DNA of 64,000 bases, from contig NZ_CP138920.1 in NCBI RefSeq assembly GCF_047123815.1, positions 1,054,001-1,118,000 of the forward strand, given 5' to 3'. Positions 53,718 through 63,017 of this stretch are shown here, one piece after another; the first letter of the stretch is position 1, and every line of letters begins with the position of its first letter. The DNA is from Maricaulis sp017643475. Lineage in GTDB: Bacteria; Pseudomonadota; Alphaproteobacteria; Caulobacterales; Maricaulaceae. The position numbers and the translations under genes are program-made. Below the pieces are notes generated by a model. That model was not told the DNA's origin and searched no databases. It saw only the letters and a program-made list of their open reading frames with translations.

Positions 53718-53826
53718 TTCCGCCTCCCCGATCATGTGTCGGGGAAGAGTAACATGTGTGGCCATTGAGCAGTAGCGAGATGCTTGGCGAAGTCCTTTCG
53801 CCTCCTTCGCTCCTCGCCCTTTATCC

Positions 53827-53944
53827 CCGTCATCCCTGCGACGGCAGGGACCCAGTTTACAAGGCTGGGTTCCGCTCCAGAAAACGCTTCCTCGAAAAAC
53901 ACCTAACCCTTCGAACTGGGCCCTGATCGTCATCAGGGTGACGG
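53827..53944. repeat. 118-bp palindromic element, copy 1
   Basis: 31-bp arms (53827-53857 and 53914-53944) form an imperfect inverted repeat starting CCGTCATCCCTGCGAC, around a 56-bp centre containing AAGGCTGGGTTCCGCTCCAG. A second copy of exactly the same length and layout is at 61721-61838. It holds no gene. It resembles a non-autonomous palindromic mobile element. Confidence 0.8.
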
Positions 53945-53956
53945 TGTGTCGGTGCC

Positions 53957-54379
53957 TATCCTCTTCCTCGGGGAGGTGTCCCGAAGGGACGGAGGGGCCG
54001 GAGCGCGTAGCGCGGAGGTCTAGGGCTCACTGGCGTTCGCACCCCCTTCGACCTCGCCTTCGCCTCTGGCTACGGCGAGCCCACTTCCCCGCGAGCGGGG
54101 AAGATATCCACGCTGCTCAAATCTGCCCCATACTCTCCCTCGATCCATGTCGTGGGAGGCGAGAGCTCAGTCTTTTCGGGCGTGGATGTGCGGGACGCGG
54201 CTGCCGACCCTTCGGGGTCATAAGGGCATGGCAGACAGCAGACCCGTGTGCGGGAGGTCCCTAACCCCTGCTCAAGAATAAATCCCGGTTTCACCGGCCT
54301 TCCGCATGCCTCTCACTCCAGATCGCGAGATCGTGGAGATTTTGGTGCTTCCCCCTCCGCCCCTTCGGGGCACCTCCCC
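53957..54379. repeat. Dispersed 420-440 bp element, copy B, with 28-bp terminal inverted repeats
   Basis: This aligns with 7209-7648. Left end 53970-53997 and right end 54352-54379 are inverted repeats agreeing at 26 of 28 positions (GGGGAGGTGTCCCGAAGGGA...). The interior contains the hairpin CTTCCCCGCGAGCGGGGAAG (54084-54103) and GACCC/GGGTC and CTGCC/GGCAG pairings that are also possible in copy A despite base changes. There is no shared reading frame, and no transposase. Confidence 0.78.
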
Positions 54380-54423
54380 CTGGAGGGGGAGGAAAAAGAG
54401 TGAGGCTCCCCCGACGCCAAAGG

Positions 54424-54590
54424 CGTCGCAAGCGCGACTGCGCGTCGGCGCCCATGCGCCGCCCCTTCGAAGGCGTGAGCGAAGCGAATTGCCGTGAGAT
54501 CAAATAACCACGTCGCAAGCGCGACCGCGCGTCGGGCGGTCAGCCCGCCCCATCGGAGCCGCGAGCGCAGCGAGTTGGCGTGAGATAAAA
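54424..54590. repeat. Two tandem 80-bp direct repeats
   Basis: Units 54424-54504 and 54511-54590 both begin CGTCGCAAGCGCGACYGCGCG and end in a GTGAGAT(C)AAA block, with a central GCGAGCG/GAGCGAAGCGAATT type sequence. They lie between copy B of the TIR element and the 3' end of typA, and contain no gene. Confidence 0.7.
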
Positions 54591-54593
54591 GAC

Positions 54594-56420
<1,827 letters not shown>

Positions 56421-56501
56421 GGACGTGTTCCTGCGTTAGAAGGCGCGCCCTCTTACGCCGCCACAGGTGCGCTGGCCAGTACTTATTCCGTCGTGCATGA
56501 T

Positions 56502-56966
56502 TTATTGCGGATCCGGCAGCACGGCCTTGAGTTTGCGCAACATGGCCAGCAGGTTTGCGCGGTCCCCCGGACTCAGCTCGGCCTGGGCCTCAGCGGGCAC
56601 GCTTTCCACGCGCGGCAACACGTCCTGGTACAGGCGCTCACCCTTGCGGGTCATGTAGAGATGGCTGACCCGGCCATCGGCCTGCGAGGCCTGTCGCTTG
56701 ACCAGGCCAAGATCGAGCAGGGCCTTGGTGGCGCGGGAGACGATGCCCTTGTCCATCGGCGTCATCTGCACGACTTCCACTGCGGTACGCCCCGGCTTCT
56801 CTGCAATCGCTGCCAGCACCCGCCATTGTGACAGGTTGAGATCGGCATGCTCCTTCACGACAGCGGCGGTCGAGCGCGAGATGCGATCAGCAAGCACGAC
56901 CATCTGATAGGGCCAGTAGTCTTCCAGCGAAAGAATGGCGGGCGGAGTGATTTGCGTGTCAGTCAT
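56502..56966 (-). CDS. MarR family transcriptional regulator (hppD-linked)
   Basis: A 154-residue MarR protein: LNLSQWRVLAAIAEKPGRTA, then VEVVQMTPMDKGIVSRATKALL (recognition helix) and a basic wing QASQADGRVSHLYMTRKG. It is divergent from the 4-hydroxyphenylpyruvate dioxygenase gene, with a perfect 16-bp dyad between them. It most likely represses tyrosine/homogentisate catabolism until an aromatic intermediate binds. Confidence 0.92.
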   Translation of the reverse strand: MTDTQITPPAILSLEDYWPYQMVVLADRISRSTAAVVKEHADLNLSQWRVLAAIAEKPGRTAVEVVQMTPMDKGIVSRATKALLDLGLVKRQASQADGRVSHLYMTRKGERLYQDVLPRVESVPAEAQAELSPGDRANLLAMLRKLKAVLPDPQ

Positions 56967-56977
56967 GAAATCAATTT

Positions 56978-57020
56978 AGTTGTTTTTACAACTTGACGCA
57001 ATAACAACAAAAAATATATG
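56978..57020 (+). promoter_or_regulatory. hppD promoter overlapped by a perfect MarR-type operator
   Basis: The dyad AGTTGT-TTTT-ACAACT (56978-56993) abuts the -35 box TTGACG (56993-56998). A -10 TATATG (57015-57020) follows after 16 bp. The dyad is 12 bp from the start of the divergent marR gene, so one repressor dimer could shut off both promoters. Confidence 0.65.
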
Positions 57021-57078
57021 TTAGGTTCCAATGAGGGCTAGAGCGCCCGGGATCCATACAAGATAAATGAGGTTTGGC

Positions 57079-58161
57079 ATGGCCGATCTGTTCGAAAACC
57101 CGATTGGGCTTTGTGGTTTTGAATTCGTTGAATTCGCTGCTGAAGAGCGTGGCATCATCGAGCCGATCTTCGAAGCCATGGGCTTCACCCACATCGCCAA
57201 TCACCGCTCCAAGGATGTTGAGCTGTGGCGCCAGGGCGATATCAACTTCATCATCAATTACGAGCCGGAAACCCAGGCCGCCTTCTTCGCCAAGGAACAC
57301 GGACCGTCGGCCTGTGGCATGGCGTTCCGCGTGAAGAACGCAGCTGAAGCCTATGAAGAATGCCTTGATCGTGGTGCCGAGCCGGTCCTGACCGAAGCAG
57401 GCATTTCCGAATTGGTCATCCCGGCCATCAAGGGTATCGGTGGTGCGTCCATCTACCTGGTCGACCGTTTCGGTCCGGAAAACTCCATCTACGACATCGA
57501 TTTCGAATACCTCGAAGGTGTCGACCGCAATCCCAAGGGCTGTGGTTTCAATGTCATCGATCATCTGACGCACAACGTCTACAAGGGTCGCATGGACTAT
57601 TGGGCGGAGTATTACGAGAACCTCTTCAACTTCCGTGAGATCCGCTATTTTGACATCAAGGGTGAGTACACCGCCCTCCTGTCCCGCGCGATGACCGCTC
57701 CGGACGGGCTGATCCGTATTCCGCTGAACGAGGAAAAGTCGGAAAAAGTCGGCCAGATCGAGGAGTATCTTCGCGAGTACAAGGGTGAAGGCATCCAGCA
57801 CATCGCCTTCTCCTGTGACAACCTGATTGAATGCTGGGACCGCCTGGAAAAGGCCGGCACCAAATTCATGACTGCGCCGCCGGAAACCTATTACGACATG
57901 CTGGAAGAGCGCCTGCCGGGCCATGGCGAGCCGACCGAGGAATTCCGCAAGCGCGGCATCCTGCTCGATGGCACCACCGAAGGCGGCAGCCCGCGCCTCC
58001 TGCTGCAGATCTTCTCTGAGAAGGCCATCGGCCCGATCTTCTTCGAGTTCATCCAGCGCAAGGAAGACGAAGGTTTCGGCGAAGGCAATTTCAAGGCCCT
58101 GTTCGAAAGCATCGAGCGCGACCAGATCAATCGCGGCATACTGAACACCGAAAACGCTTAA
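57079..58161 (+). CDS. hppD: 4-hydroxyphenylpyruvate dioxygenase
   Basis: A 360-residue Fe(II) dioxygenase of standard length. The metal ligands are His in FNVIDHLTHNV, His in GEGIQHIAFS and Glu in IFFEFIQRK. It converts 4-hydroxyphenylpyruvate to homogentisate in tyrosine breakdown. The ATG at 57079 has GAGG upstream; an ATG at 57067 is less well placed. A VOC-family gene follows 11 bp later, probably in the same operon. Confidence 0.96.
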   Translation: MADLFENPIGLCGFEFVEFAAEERGIIEPIFEAMGFTHIANHRSKDVELWRQGDINFIINYEPETQAAFFAKEHGPSACGMAFRVKNAAEAYEECLDRGAEPVLTEAGISELVIPAIKGIGGASIYLVDRFGPENSIYDIDFEYLEGVDRNPKGCGFNVIDHLTHNVYKGRMDYWAEYYENLFNFREIRYFDIKGEYTALLSRAMTAPDGLIRIPLNEEKSEKVGQIEEYLREYKGEGIQHIAFSCDNLIECWDRLEKAGTKFMTAPPETYYDMLEERLPGHGEPTEEFRKRGILLDGTTEGGSPRLLLQIFSEKAIGPIFFEFIQRKEDEGFGEGNFKALFESIERDQINRGILNTENA

Positions 58162-58172
58162 GGGAGAGGTCG

Positions 58173-58706
58173 ATGACCGTCGAGCTGAAGCGCATTCACC
58201 ACGTCGCCTATCGCTGCAAGGACGCGAAGGAAACCGTCGAGTTCTACAAGCGGGTGATGAACATGGATCTGGTCCTGGCGATTGCCGAGGACGAGGTGCC
58301 GTCCACGAAGGCTCCGGATCCCTACATGCACATCTTCCTGGATGCCGGCATGGGCAATGTCCTGGCCTTTTTCGAACTGCCCAACTCGCCGGAGATGGGC
58401 CGCGACGAACAAACGCCGCAGTGGGTCCAGCACATCGCCTTCGAGGTCGAGAACCTGGACAAGCTCAACGAAGCCAAGACGCATGTAGAGGCGGAAGGCC
58501 TGGACGTGCTCGGTCCGGTCAATCACGGCGTCTTCAAGTCGATCTACTTCTTCGACCCGAACGGTCACCGCCTGGAACTGGCCGCCAATACCGGCACGCC
58601 GGACCAGATGAAGCAGCTCAACGAGGTTGCGCCGCTGATGATTGAAGAATGGAGCCAGACTAAGCGCGCCCCACGGCACGCCGCCTGGCTGCACGAACAG
58701 GATTGA
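58173..58706 (+). CDS. VOC (glyoxalase/bleomycin resistance) family protein
   Basis: A 177-residue vicinal-oxygen-chelate protein with RIHHVAYRCKD at the first metal position, QHIAFEV at the second and RLELA at the third. It follows hppD and shares its fold. Homologues beside hppD/hmgA are often co-regulated in tyrosine or phenylalanine catabolism, but the reaction of this one is not known. Expression with hppD is likely. Confidence 0.88.
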   Translation: MTVELKRIHHVAYRCKDAKETVEFYKRVMNMDLVLAIAEDEVPSTKAPDPYMHIFLDAGMGNVLAFFELPNSPEMGRDEQTPQWVQHIAFEVENLDKLNEAKTHVEAEGLDVLGPVNHGVFKSIYFFDPNGHRLELAANTGTPDQMKQLNEVAPLMIEEWSQTKRAPRHAAWLHEQD

Positions 58707-58740
58707 TCCCCCTCTCCTGTTGGTGTCCTCCCCACCATGA

Positions 58741-58772
58741 AACGCCCCGGTCCACACCCGGGGCGTTTTTCT
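58741..58772 (+). terminator. Terminator after the hppD operon
   Basis: AACGCCCCGG (58741-58750) pairs perfectly with CCGGGGCGTT (58758-58767), followed by TTTC. Confidence 0.88.
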
Positions 58773-58884
58773 TTGGCGATTGAACCGTCAGGCCTCGAGA
58801 CCCCTGCGCCCCCTTTCCCTGTCGCCTTGTCGTTGAAATTGCCTATCATGCCACTCAACCAACAGGGGATATTCGGGGGCGCAC

Positions 58885-59610
58885 ATGATCCTCACCAACA
58901 TCACCAAGGCCCTGCGCGAACAGAACTGGCTCGCGGTCGGCATCGAGTTTGTCATCGTCATCCTGGGTGTCGTGGTCGGTTTCCAGGTCACCGCCTGGAA
59001 CGCCGCGCGCCAGGACCGGGCTTTGGAGCAGGCCTATCTCGAGCGGCTTGCCAGTGAATTCGAAGCCATCCAGGTCGAGTTGAGCGATCAGCATGGCGAT
59101 CTCGATGATGCCCGCGAACACTCCTTGCGCTTCATTGACGCCGTCGACCGACAGGACACGGAGACAATGCAGGCCAATGCCTCTGCCTTGATCGTGATTA
59201 CCCGGGTCTCTGAAGTCCAGATCCAGTCTGCCGCCCTTGTTGAACTGATTTCCAGCGGCCGGCTGGGCCTGGTTCGCAATGAAGAACTGCGCGCGGCTCT
59301 CGCTCGAATTCCGCTGCTGGAGGCTGATGCTCATGGCGTCTTTGATCAACTCAAGGCCCAGCAGGTCGATCTGGTATCCGAGCTGCGCCCCTATGTCCGT
59401 GTCGAAACTGAAGGATACAGTCTCTCTGATGTCATTCTTCTTAATCGCGCGATGACGGACAGTGAAGCGCTGGCAAACACGCTGTCCTATTCGGTCTATG
59501 TGAGCAATGCGGCCAGGCTGTACATTGCGGTCTTGCAGTCGAATGTGCGCGAAGTTCAGGATCTGATTGATGCAGAACTCAATCCCGTAGCTGGTGGAGA
59601 GACCCCATGA
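58885..59610 (+). CDS. Membrane-anchored coiled-coil protein, first of a paralogous pair
   Basis: A 241-residue protein. N-terminal REQNWLAVGIEFVIVILGVV, then GFQVTAWN, forms one membrane helix; the rest is mostly helical. The same N-terminal pattern, REQNW..V.IEFVIV..GVV.GFQ.TAWN, is repeated in the next gene, so this is a tandem duplication that has diverged. The layout resembles the DUF6090 type of single-pass proteins. Function is unknown. It overlaps the next gene by 4 bp (ATGA). Confidence 0.8.
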   Translation: MILTNITKALREQNWLAVGIEFVIVILGVVVGFQVTAWNAARQDRALEQAYLERLASEFEAIQVELSDQHGDLDDAREHSLRFIDAVDRQDTETMQANASALIVITRVSEVQIQSAALVELISSGRLGLVRNEELRAALARIPLLEADAHGVFDQLKAQQVDLVSELRPYVRVETEGYSLSDVILLNRAMTDSEALANTLSYSVYVSNAARLYIAVLQSNVREVQDLIDAELNPVAGGETP

Positions 59611-60314
59611 TCCTCAAACGTCTGACGACTGCCGTCCGCGAACAGAACTGGACTGCGGTCATCATCGAGTTCGTGATCGTACTCTCCGGTGTGGTGATCG
59701 GTTTTCAGATCACGGCCTGGAATGAAACGCGCCAGGACGCCGACCGGGAAGCCCTGATCATTTCGCGGCTCCATACTGACTTTGTTGCCATCGAAAGCGA
59801 TGTCGAAGCCGTTATCGCGGACCTGAACCGGCGCTCCGAAGCGGCCGGTGGCTTCCTTGGCATGATCCGGGACGACACCGTTGAGACGGCAAGCGCGGAA
59901 TACCAGCTCGGTCTGGCCAATACAATCGGCACGCCGGTGCCCGCGGGGCGCTCGGCCACCTATGTCGATCTTCTCGAGAGCGGTGACATGCGCCTGATCC
60001 GGTCCGAGGAGCTTCGCCGCGCCCTGATCGAATTCGACGAACAGGTGCGCCGCCACGAGATGGCCTATGAAACCCTGGCCACCCTGGTGATCGACAATAC
60101 CGGCGTGCTCCTGGACTATCAGTCGCTGTTGCGAGCCGTCGGATCGGAGCCCGGTATCTATGCCGAGGCGATCGAGGCCACACGGCGCTCACCGGAACTG
60201 ATCACCAGCGCCCAGATGATGCAGAATGTCAGTCAGGTGAACCTCGCCTGGCACCGGGGACGCCAGACAACGACCCAGGCGGTCCTGGCTGCGCTGCAGG
60301 GGGAGCTCGACTAG
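59607..60314 (+). CDS. Membrane-anchored coiled-coil protein, second of a paralogous pair
   Basis: A 235-residue paralogue of the preceding product. The N-terminal REQNWTAVIIEFVIVLSGVV helix is closely kept, but the soluble part has diverged strongly. Both keep a R(L/S)xxxELRxAL block in the middle. Overlapping start and stop imply equal expression, perhaps as a heteromer. The 3' end overlaps the convergent YedK-type gene by 4 bp. Confidence 0.8.
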   Translation: MILKRLTTAVREQNWTAVIIEFVIVLSGVVIGFQITAWNETRQDADREALIISRLHTDFVAIESDVEAVIADLNRRSEAAGGFLGMIRDDTVETASAEYQLGLANTIGTPVPAGRSATYVDLLESGDMRLIRSEELRRALIEFDEQVRRHEMAYETLATLVIDNTGVLLDYQSLLRAVGSEPGIYAEAIEATRRSPELITSAQMMQNVSQVNLAWHRGRQTTTQAVLAALQGELD

Positions 60315-61003
60315 ACCAGCCGCGCCTGCGGTCCGTCGCCGGGCTCGATCAGCCACTCGCCCTCGGTGCGCACATTGCCGACCGACTTGTTGGCCTCGCG
60401 CATCTGCATGCTGCCATCGGGCAGGCCCTTGAGCATGGGTTCGATCTCGTCATTGGCGGCGTCAGGGCTCATCCACAGATCATACTGGTCCGGACGCAGG
60501 ATGACCGGCATGCGCGTATGGATGTCCGACATTTCCTTGTTGGGTGCCGTGGTCAGGATGGTGAAGCTCTGCAGCGTTTCACCCTCGATCTCTGCTTCGT
60601 CCCACAGGCCGGCGAAACCGAACCAGTCCTGGTCTTTCACGGTGATCCACCAGGGTTGTTTCGCACCCTTCTTGCCCGTCCATTCATAAAAGCCGATCGC
60701 CGGCACAATGCATCGACGCTTTTTGAACGGCTCCCGGAAACTTGCCGTCGTCGCAGCGGTTTCCGACTTGGCATTGAAGGTCGAGAACTTCATCTCGCCG
60801 AGCGGCTTCTGCCAGAAAAACGGCACCAGCCCCCAGCGCGCCATGACCGCCTCGGTATGGTCCTCGGCATAACGGATGATCGGCGCAGACTGGGTCGGAG
60901 CCACATTCCAGCGCGGCTGCATGTTCAATGCCGCCTGCTGGAGCTTGAACATCTCCTGCAGGATCCACCATTCCAGCTTGCCAAGCGCATAACGACCACA
61001 CAT
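60311..61003 (-). CDS. SOS response-associated peptidase family protein (HMCES/YedK)
   Basis: A 230-residue SRAP protein. The initiator Met precedes Cys2 (MCGRYAL), which crosslinks to abasic sites in single-stranded DNA. PRWNVAPTQ and the HTRMPVIL His segment complete the active site, with FYEW in the middle. It protects abasic sites during replication. Length is normal. Confidence 0.94.
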   Translation of the reverse strand: MCGRYALGKLEWWILQEMFKLQQAALNMQPRWNVAPTQSAPIIRYAEDHTEAVMARWGLVPFFWQKPLGEMKFSTFNAKSETAATTASFREPFKKRRCIVPAIGFYEWTGKKGAKQPWWITVKDQDWFGFAGLWDEAEIEGETLQSFTILTTAPNKEMSDIHTRMPVILRPDQYDLWMSPDAANDEIEPMLKGLPDGSMQMREANKSVGNVRTEGEWLIEPGDGPQARLV

Positions 61004-61171
61004 GGGGGCAGGTTAGCGGGTTTTCGGGGGTTAGGGGATTGCTGAGTTCAGGGTGGGGCTGGAGGAAGCGTGTTCGGCTTTGGGGCCATGCCCGGACATG
61101 GAAAATGTCTCTGTCCCAATTGCTTCGGAGGAAACCTGCCACGTTATGGCCTGGCCGCTCTCACCTCTGCC

Positions 61172-61609
61172 TCACAGTCGGCTAAGGCGGCCATCGTTGT
61201 TCCAATCGTTGTAGTCAATTTCGTGGATACATTCATACACATCTGTGCCCCCGTTCCTCTGCGTCTGAATAAACACAGGACGTAGGATTTGGCGATCGTT
61301 GCCAAGATAACCCAAAACAGTCACAACTTCGCCATCCAACGCCTGGACGCAAATGAAAGACAATCGATCAATGTCTAGGACGTGAAAGGCTCCAAGACCA
61401 CGCTCGCTGGTGATTTCCACGTTTCCACTGGACGTAACACTTAATCGTCCCTCGAAGAAGAACGGCGCGCCGACCATCGCATCATATTTTTCGGCGTCAT
61501 CCAGTACGGTTGTCCCGATCCCCCCGGGCTGAATCTCGCTAGGCGAAATCCAGTCGCATGCGGAAAGAATCACAAACGTGCAGCTACACAAAACAAGCCG
61601 ACTAATCAC
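61172..61609 (-). CDS. Lipoprotein of unknown function
   Basis: A 145-residue protein. The GTG at 61609 follows GGAGGAGAG and begins VISRLVLCSCTFVILSACDW, a lipoprotein signal with lipobox LSAC. The mature protein looks like a beta-rich domain with two later Cys. Its base composition is visibly more AT-rich than neighbouring genes, which suggests later arrival. No family is recognised. Confidence 0.65.
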   Translation of the reverse strand: MISRLVLCSCTFVILSACDWISPSEIQPGGIGTTVLDDAEKYDAMVGAPFFFEGRLSVTSSGNVEITSERGLGAFHVLDIDRLSFICVQALDGEVVTVLGYLGNDRQILRPVFIQTQRNGGTDVYECIHEIDYNDWNNDGRLSRL

Positions 61610-61720
61610 AGTCTCTCCTCCGTCTGGCGCTAAGTATGGCATCAACATTCTCATTGGTTCCACTAACCACGTCTACACTTATGCGGCTAGCGCGACTATC
61701 GACAGTTGGGACCGACACCC

Positions 61721-61838
61721 CCGTCATCCTGACGAAGATCGGGGCCCAGTTCACAAGGCTGGGTTCCGCTCCAGAACGCACCATCACCCGAAACACCGCG
61801 CCCTTCGAACTGGGCCCCGATCTTCATCGGGGTGACGG
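61721..61838. repeat. 118-bp palindromic element, copy 2
   Basis: Arms 61721-61751 and 61808-61838 (31 bp each) are inverted repeats beginning CCGTCATCCTGACGAAGATC. The 56-bp centre starts CACAAGGCTGGGTTCCGCTC and matches copy 1 at 53827. It lies between the lipoprotein gene and the metX promoter. Confidence 0.8.
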
Positions 61839-61881
61839 TGTTTGTGGCTGCATTTGTCCCTCCCACTGCCAGATTCAACGC

Positions 61882-61909
61882 TTGACACACATAAACATAT
61901 CTTTATACG
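61882..61909 (+). promoter_or_regulatory. Promoter of the metX-like operon
   Basis: TTGACA (61882-61887) and TATACG (61904-61909) are 16 bp apart in an AT-rich stretch. The predicted start of transcription, near 61916, coincides with the 5' edge of the SAM-II riboswitch. Confidence 0.75.
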
Positions 61910-61912
61910 TGG

Positions 61913-61970
61913 TCACGCGCCGATTTGATGTTCAGCTTGCGGGCGCGGAAGAAGTACGGCTAAAGCGGAA
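61913..61970 (+). promoter_or_regulatory. SAM-II riboswitch
   Basis: P1 is CGCGCC (61916-61921) with GGCGCG (61942-61947). The loop starts GATTTGA and contains GCTTGC. The 3' part GTACGGCTAAAGCGG carries the GCUAAA block conserved in SAM-II. Order, spacing and position upstream of methionine genes in an alphaproteobacterium all fit. S-adenosylmethionine binding should close the pseudoknot and lower translation of the metX-like gene. Confidence 0.85.
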
Positions 61971-62031
61971 CGGATATGGTGCAGTCATCCCCCCGAAGCG
62001 CGCCATGATCCGTATCGGTCGGCGCACACTT

Positions 62032-62050
62032 CTTCCCGCTTGCGGGGAAG
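62032..62050 (+). promoter_or_regulatory. Hairpin over the metX-like ribosome binding site
   Basis: CTTCCCGC (62032-62039) can pair with GCGGGGAAG (62042-62050, one bulged G), which is the Shine-Dalgarno sequence of the ATG at 62055. It closely resembles the 20-bp hairpin inside both copies of the dispersed TIR element (7351-7370, 54084-54103). It may be the expression platform of the riboswitch. Confidence 0.5.
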
Positions 62051-62054
62051 TAAG

Positions 62055-63017
62055 ATGACTGCCACCGCCACACTCGATCCAAATCTCGAATCCGAACTGG
62101 ACATCGACTGTATCGATCTGGAAGCCGGCTTTATCGCCGACACTGGAGAGGAACTCTGTGTGGGTGGCCGCATCATGGGCGCGGCAGATACGCCGGTTGT
62201 CGTGGTGCTGGGCGGAATTTCCGCTGATCGCCATGTCGCCGACAGTGCGTGCGGAGCTGGGTGGTGGAGAGATTTCACCGGCGGCAACAGCCCGCTGGAT
62301 CCGAACGGATGCCGTATCCTGTCGATCGATTTTGTTGCGGACGCCTCGGCTCATTTCCCGAGCACCCGTGACCAGGCTGCAGCCATCCTCGCCCTCGCCG
62401 ATGCGGCGGGCGTGGATCGGCTCAGCGTGATCGGATCGTCCTATGGAGGCATGGTCGCCCTGGCCCTCGCCTCCATCGCCCCCGAGCGTATCGAAAAGGC
62501 CCTGGTCATCTCGGCCGCCCACAAACCCTCGGCCATGGCCCGCGCCTGGCGGTCGATCCAGCGCGAGACCGTCGAGCTGGCGATCCGGCATGGTGACGGC
62601 AAGGCCGGTCTGGACCTGGCGCGCCGCCTCGCCATGACGACCTATCGTACGCCGGACGAGATCGAGGACCGTTTCTTCGAACCGGATCCGGACAGCCGCG
62701 ATGCCAACGGTATCGAGGCTTATCTGCAATGCCGCGGCGCGGACTTCACCACACGCATGAGCCCGGAACGTTTCCTCGCTCTGTCGCACTCCATGGATGG
62801 CCATGAGGTCGATCTCTCGGCCATCGAATGCGAGGTGACCTATGTCGCCGTGCGCGAGGATCGCCTGGTCCCGATCGAGCAGATCAGGTCCGCGGCGGAC
62901 CAGACGCCGAAATCGCGCTTCCTCGAACTGACCAGCTATTACGGACATGATGCCTTCCTGAAAGAGGTCGACGCCATTTCCAGCATTCTCGCCGGCTTCA
63001 CCGGAGCGGGTCGATGA
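62055..63017 (+). CDS. metX: MetX-like homoserine O-acyltransferase (alpha/beta hydrolase fold)
   Basis: A 320-residue protein with nucleophile elbow GSSYGGMVAL, acid Asp in VREDRLVPI, and His in YYGHDAFLKE. It is shorter than classical MetX and has GSSYGG in place of GGSMGGMQ, like the Xanthomonas-type homoserine O-acyltransferases found next to metB. The upstream SAM-II riboswitch and downstream PLP gene, overlapping by 4 bp, support a role in methionine synthesis. Whether acetyl or succinyl is transferred is open. Confidence 0.85.
   Translation: MTATATLDPNLESELDIDCIDLEAGFIADTGEELCVGGRIMGAADTPVVVVLGGISADRHVADSACGAGWWRDFTGGNSPLDPNGCRILSIDFVADASAHFPSTRDQAAAILALADAAGVDRLSVIGSSYGGMVALALASIAPERIEKALVISAAHKPSAMARAWRSIQRETVELAIRHGDGKAGLDLARRLAMTTYRTPDEIEDRFFEPDPDSRDANGIEAYLQCRGADFTTRMSPERFLALSHSMDGHEVDLSAIECEVTYVAVREDRLVPIEQIRSAADQTPKSRFLELTSYYGHDAFLKEVDAISSILAGFTGAGR

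Noticed and set aside
53418..53933. Two separate genes for the halves of the GTPase
   Set aside because: Both halves are in one frame, separated only by a TAG, and align to consecutive parts of one Rac domain. The second half starts in mid-fold, so a single interrupted gene is the simpler reading.
53957..54379. Insertion sequence
   Set aside because: Terminal inverted repeats are present, but there is no transposase frame and no clear target duplication. It is kept as a non-autonomous repeat.
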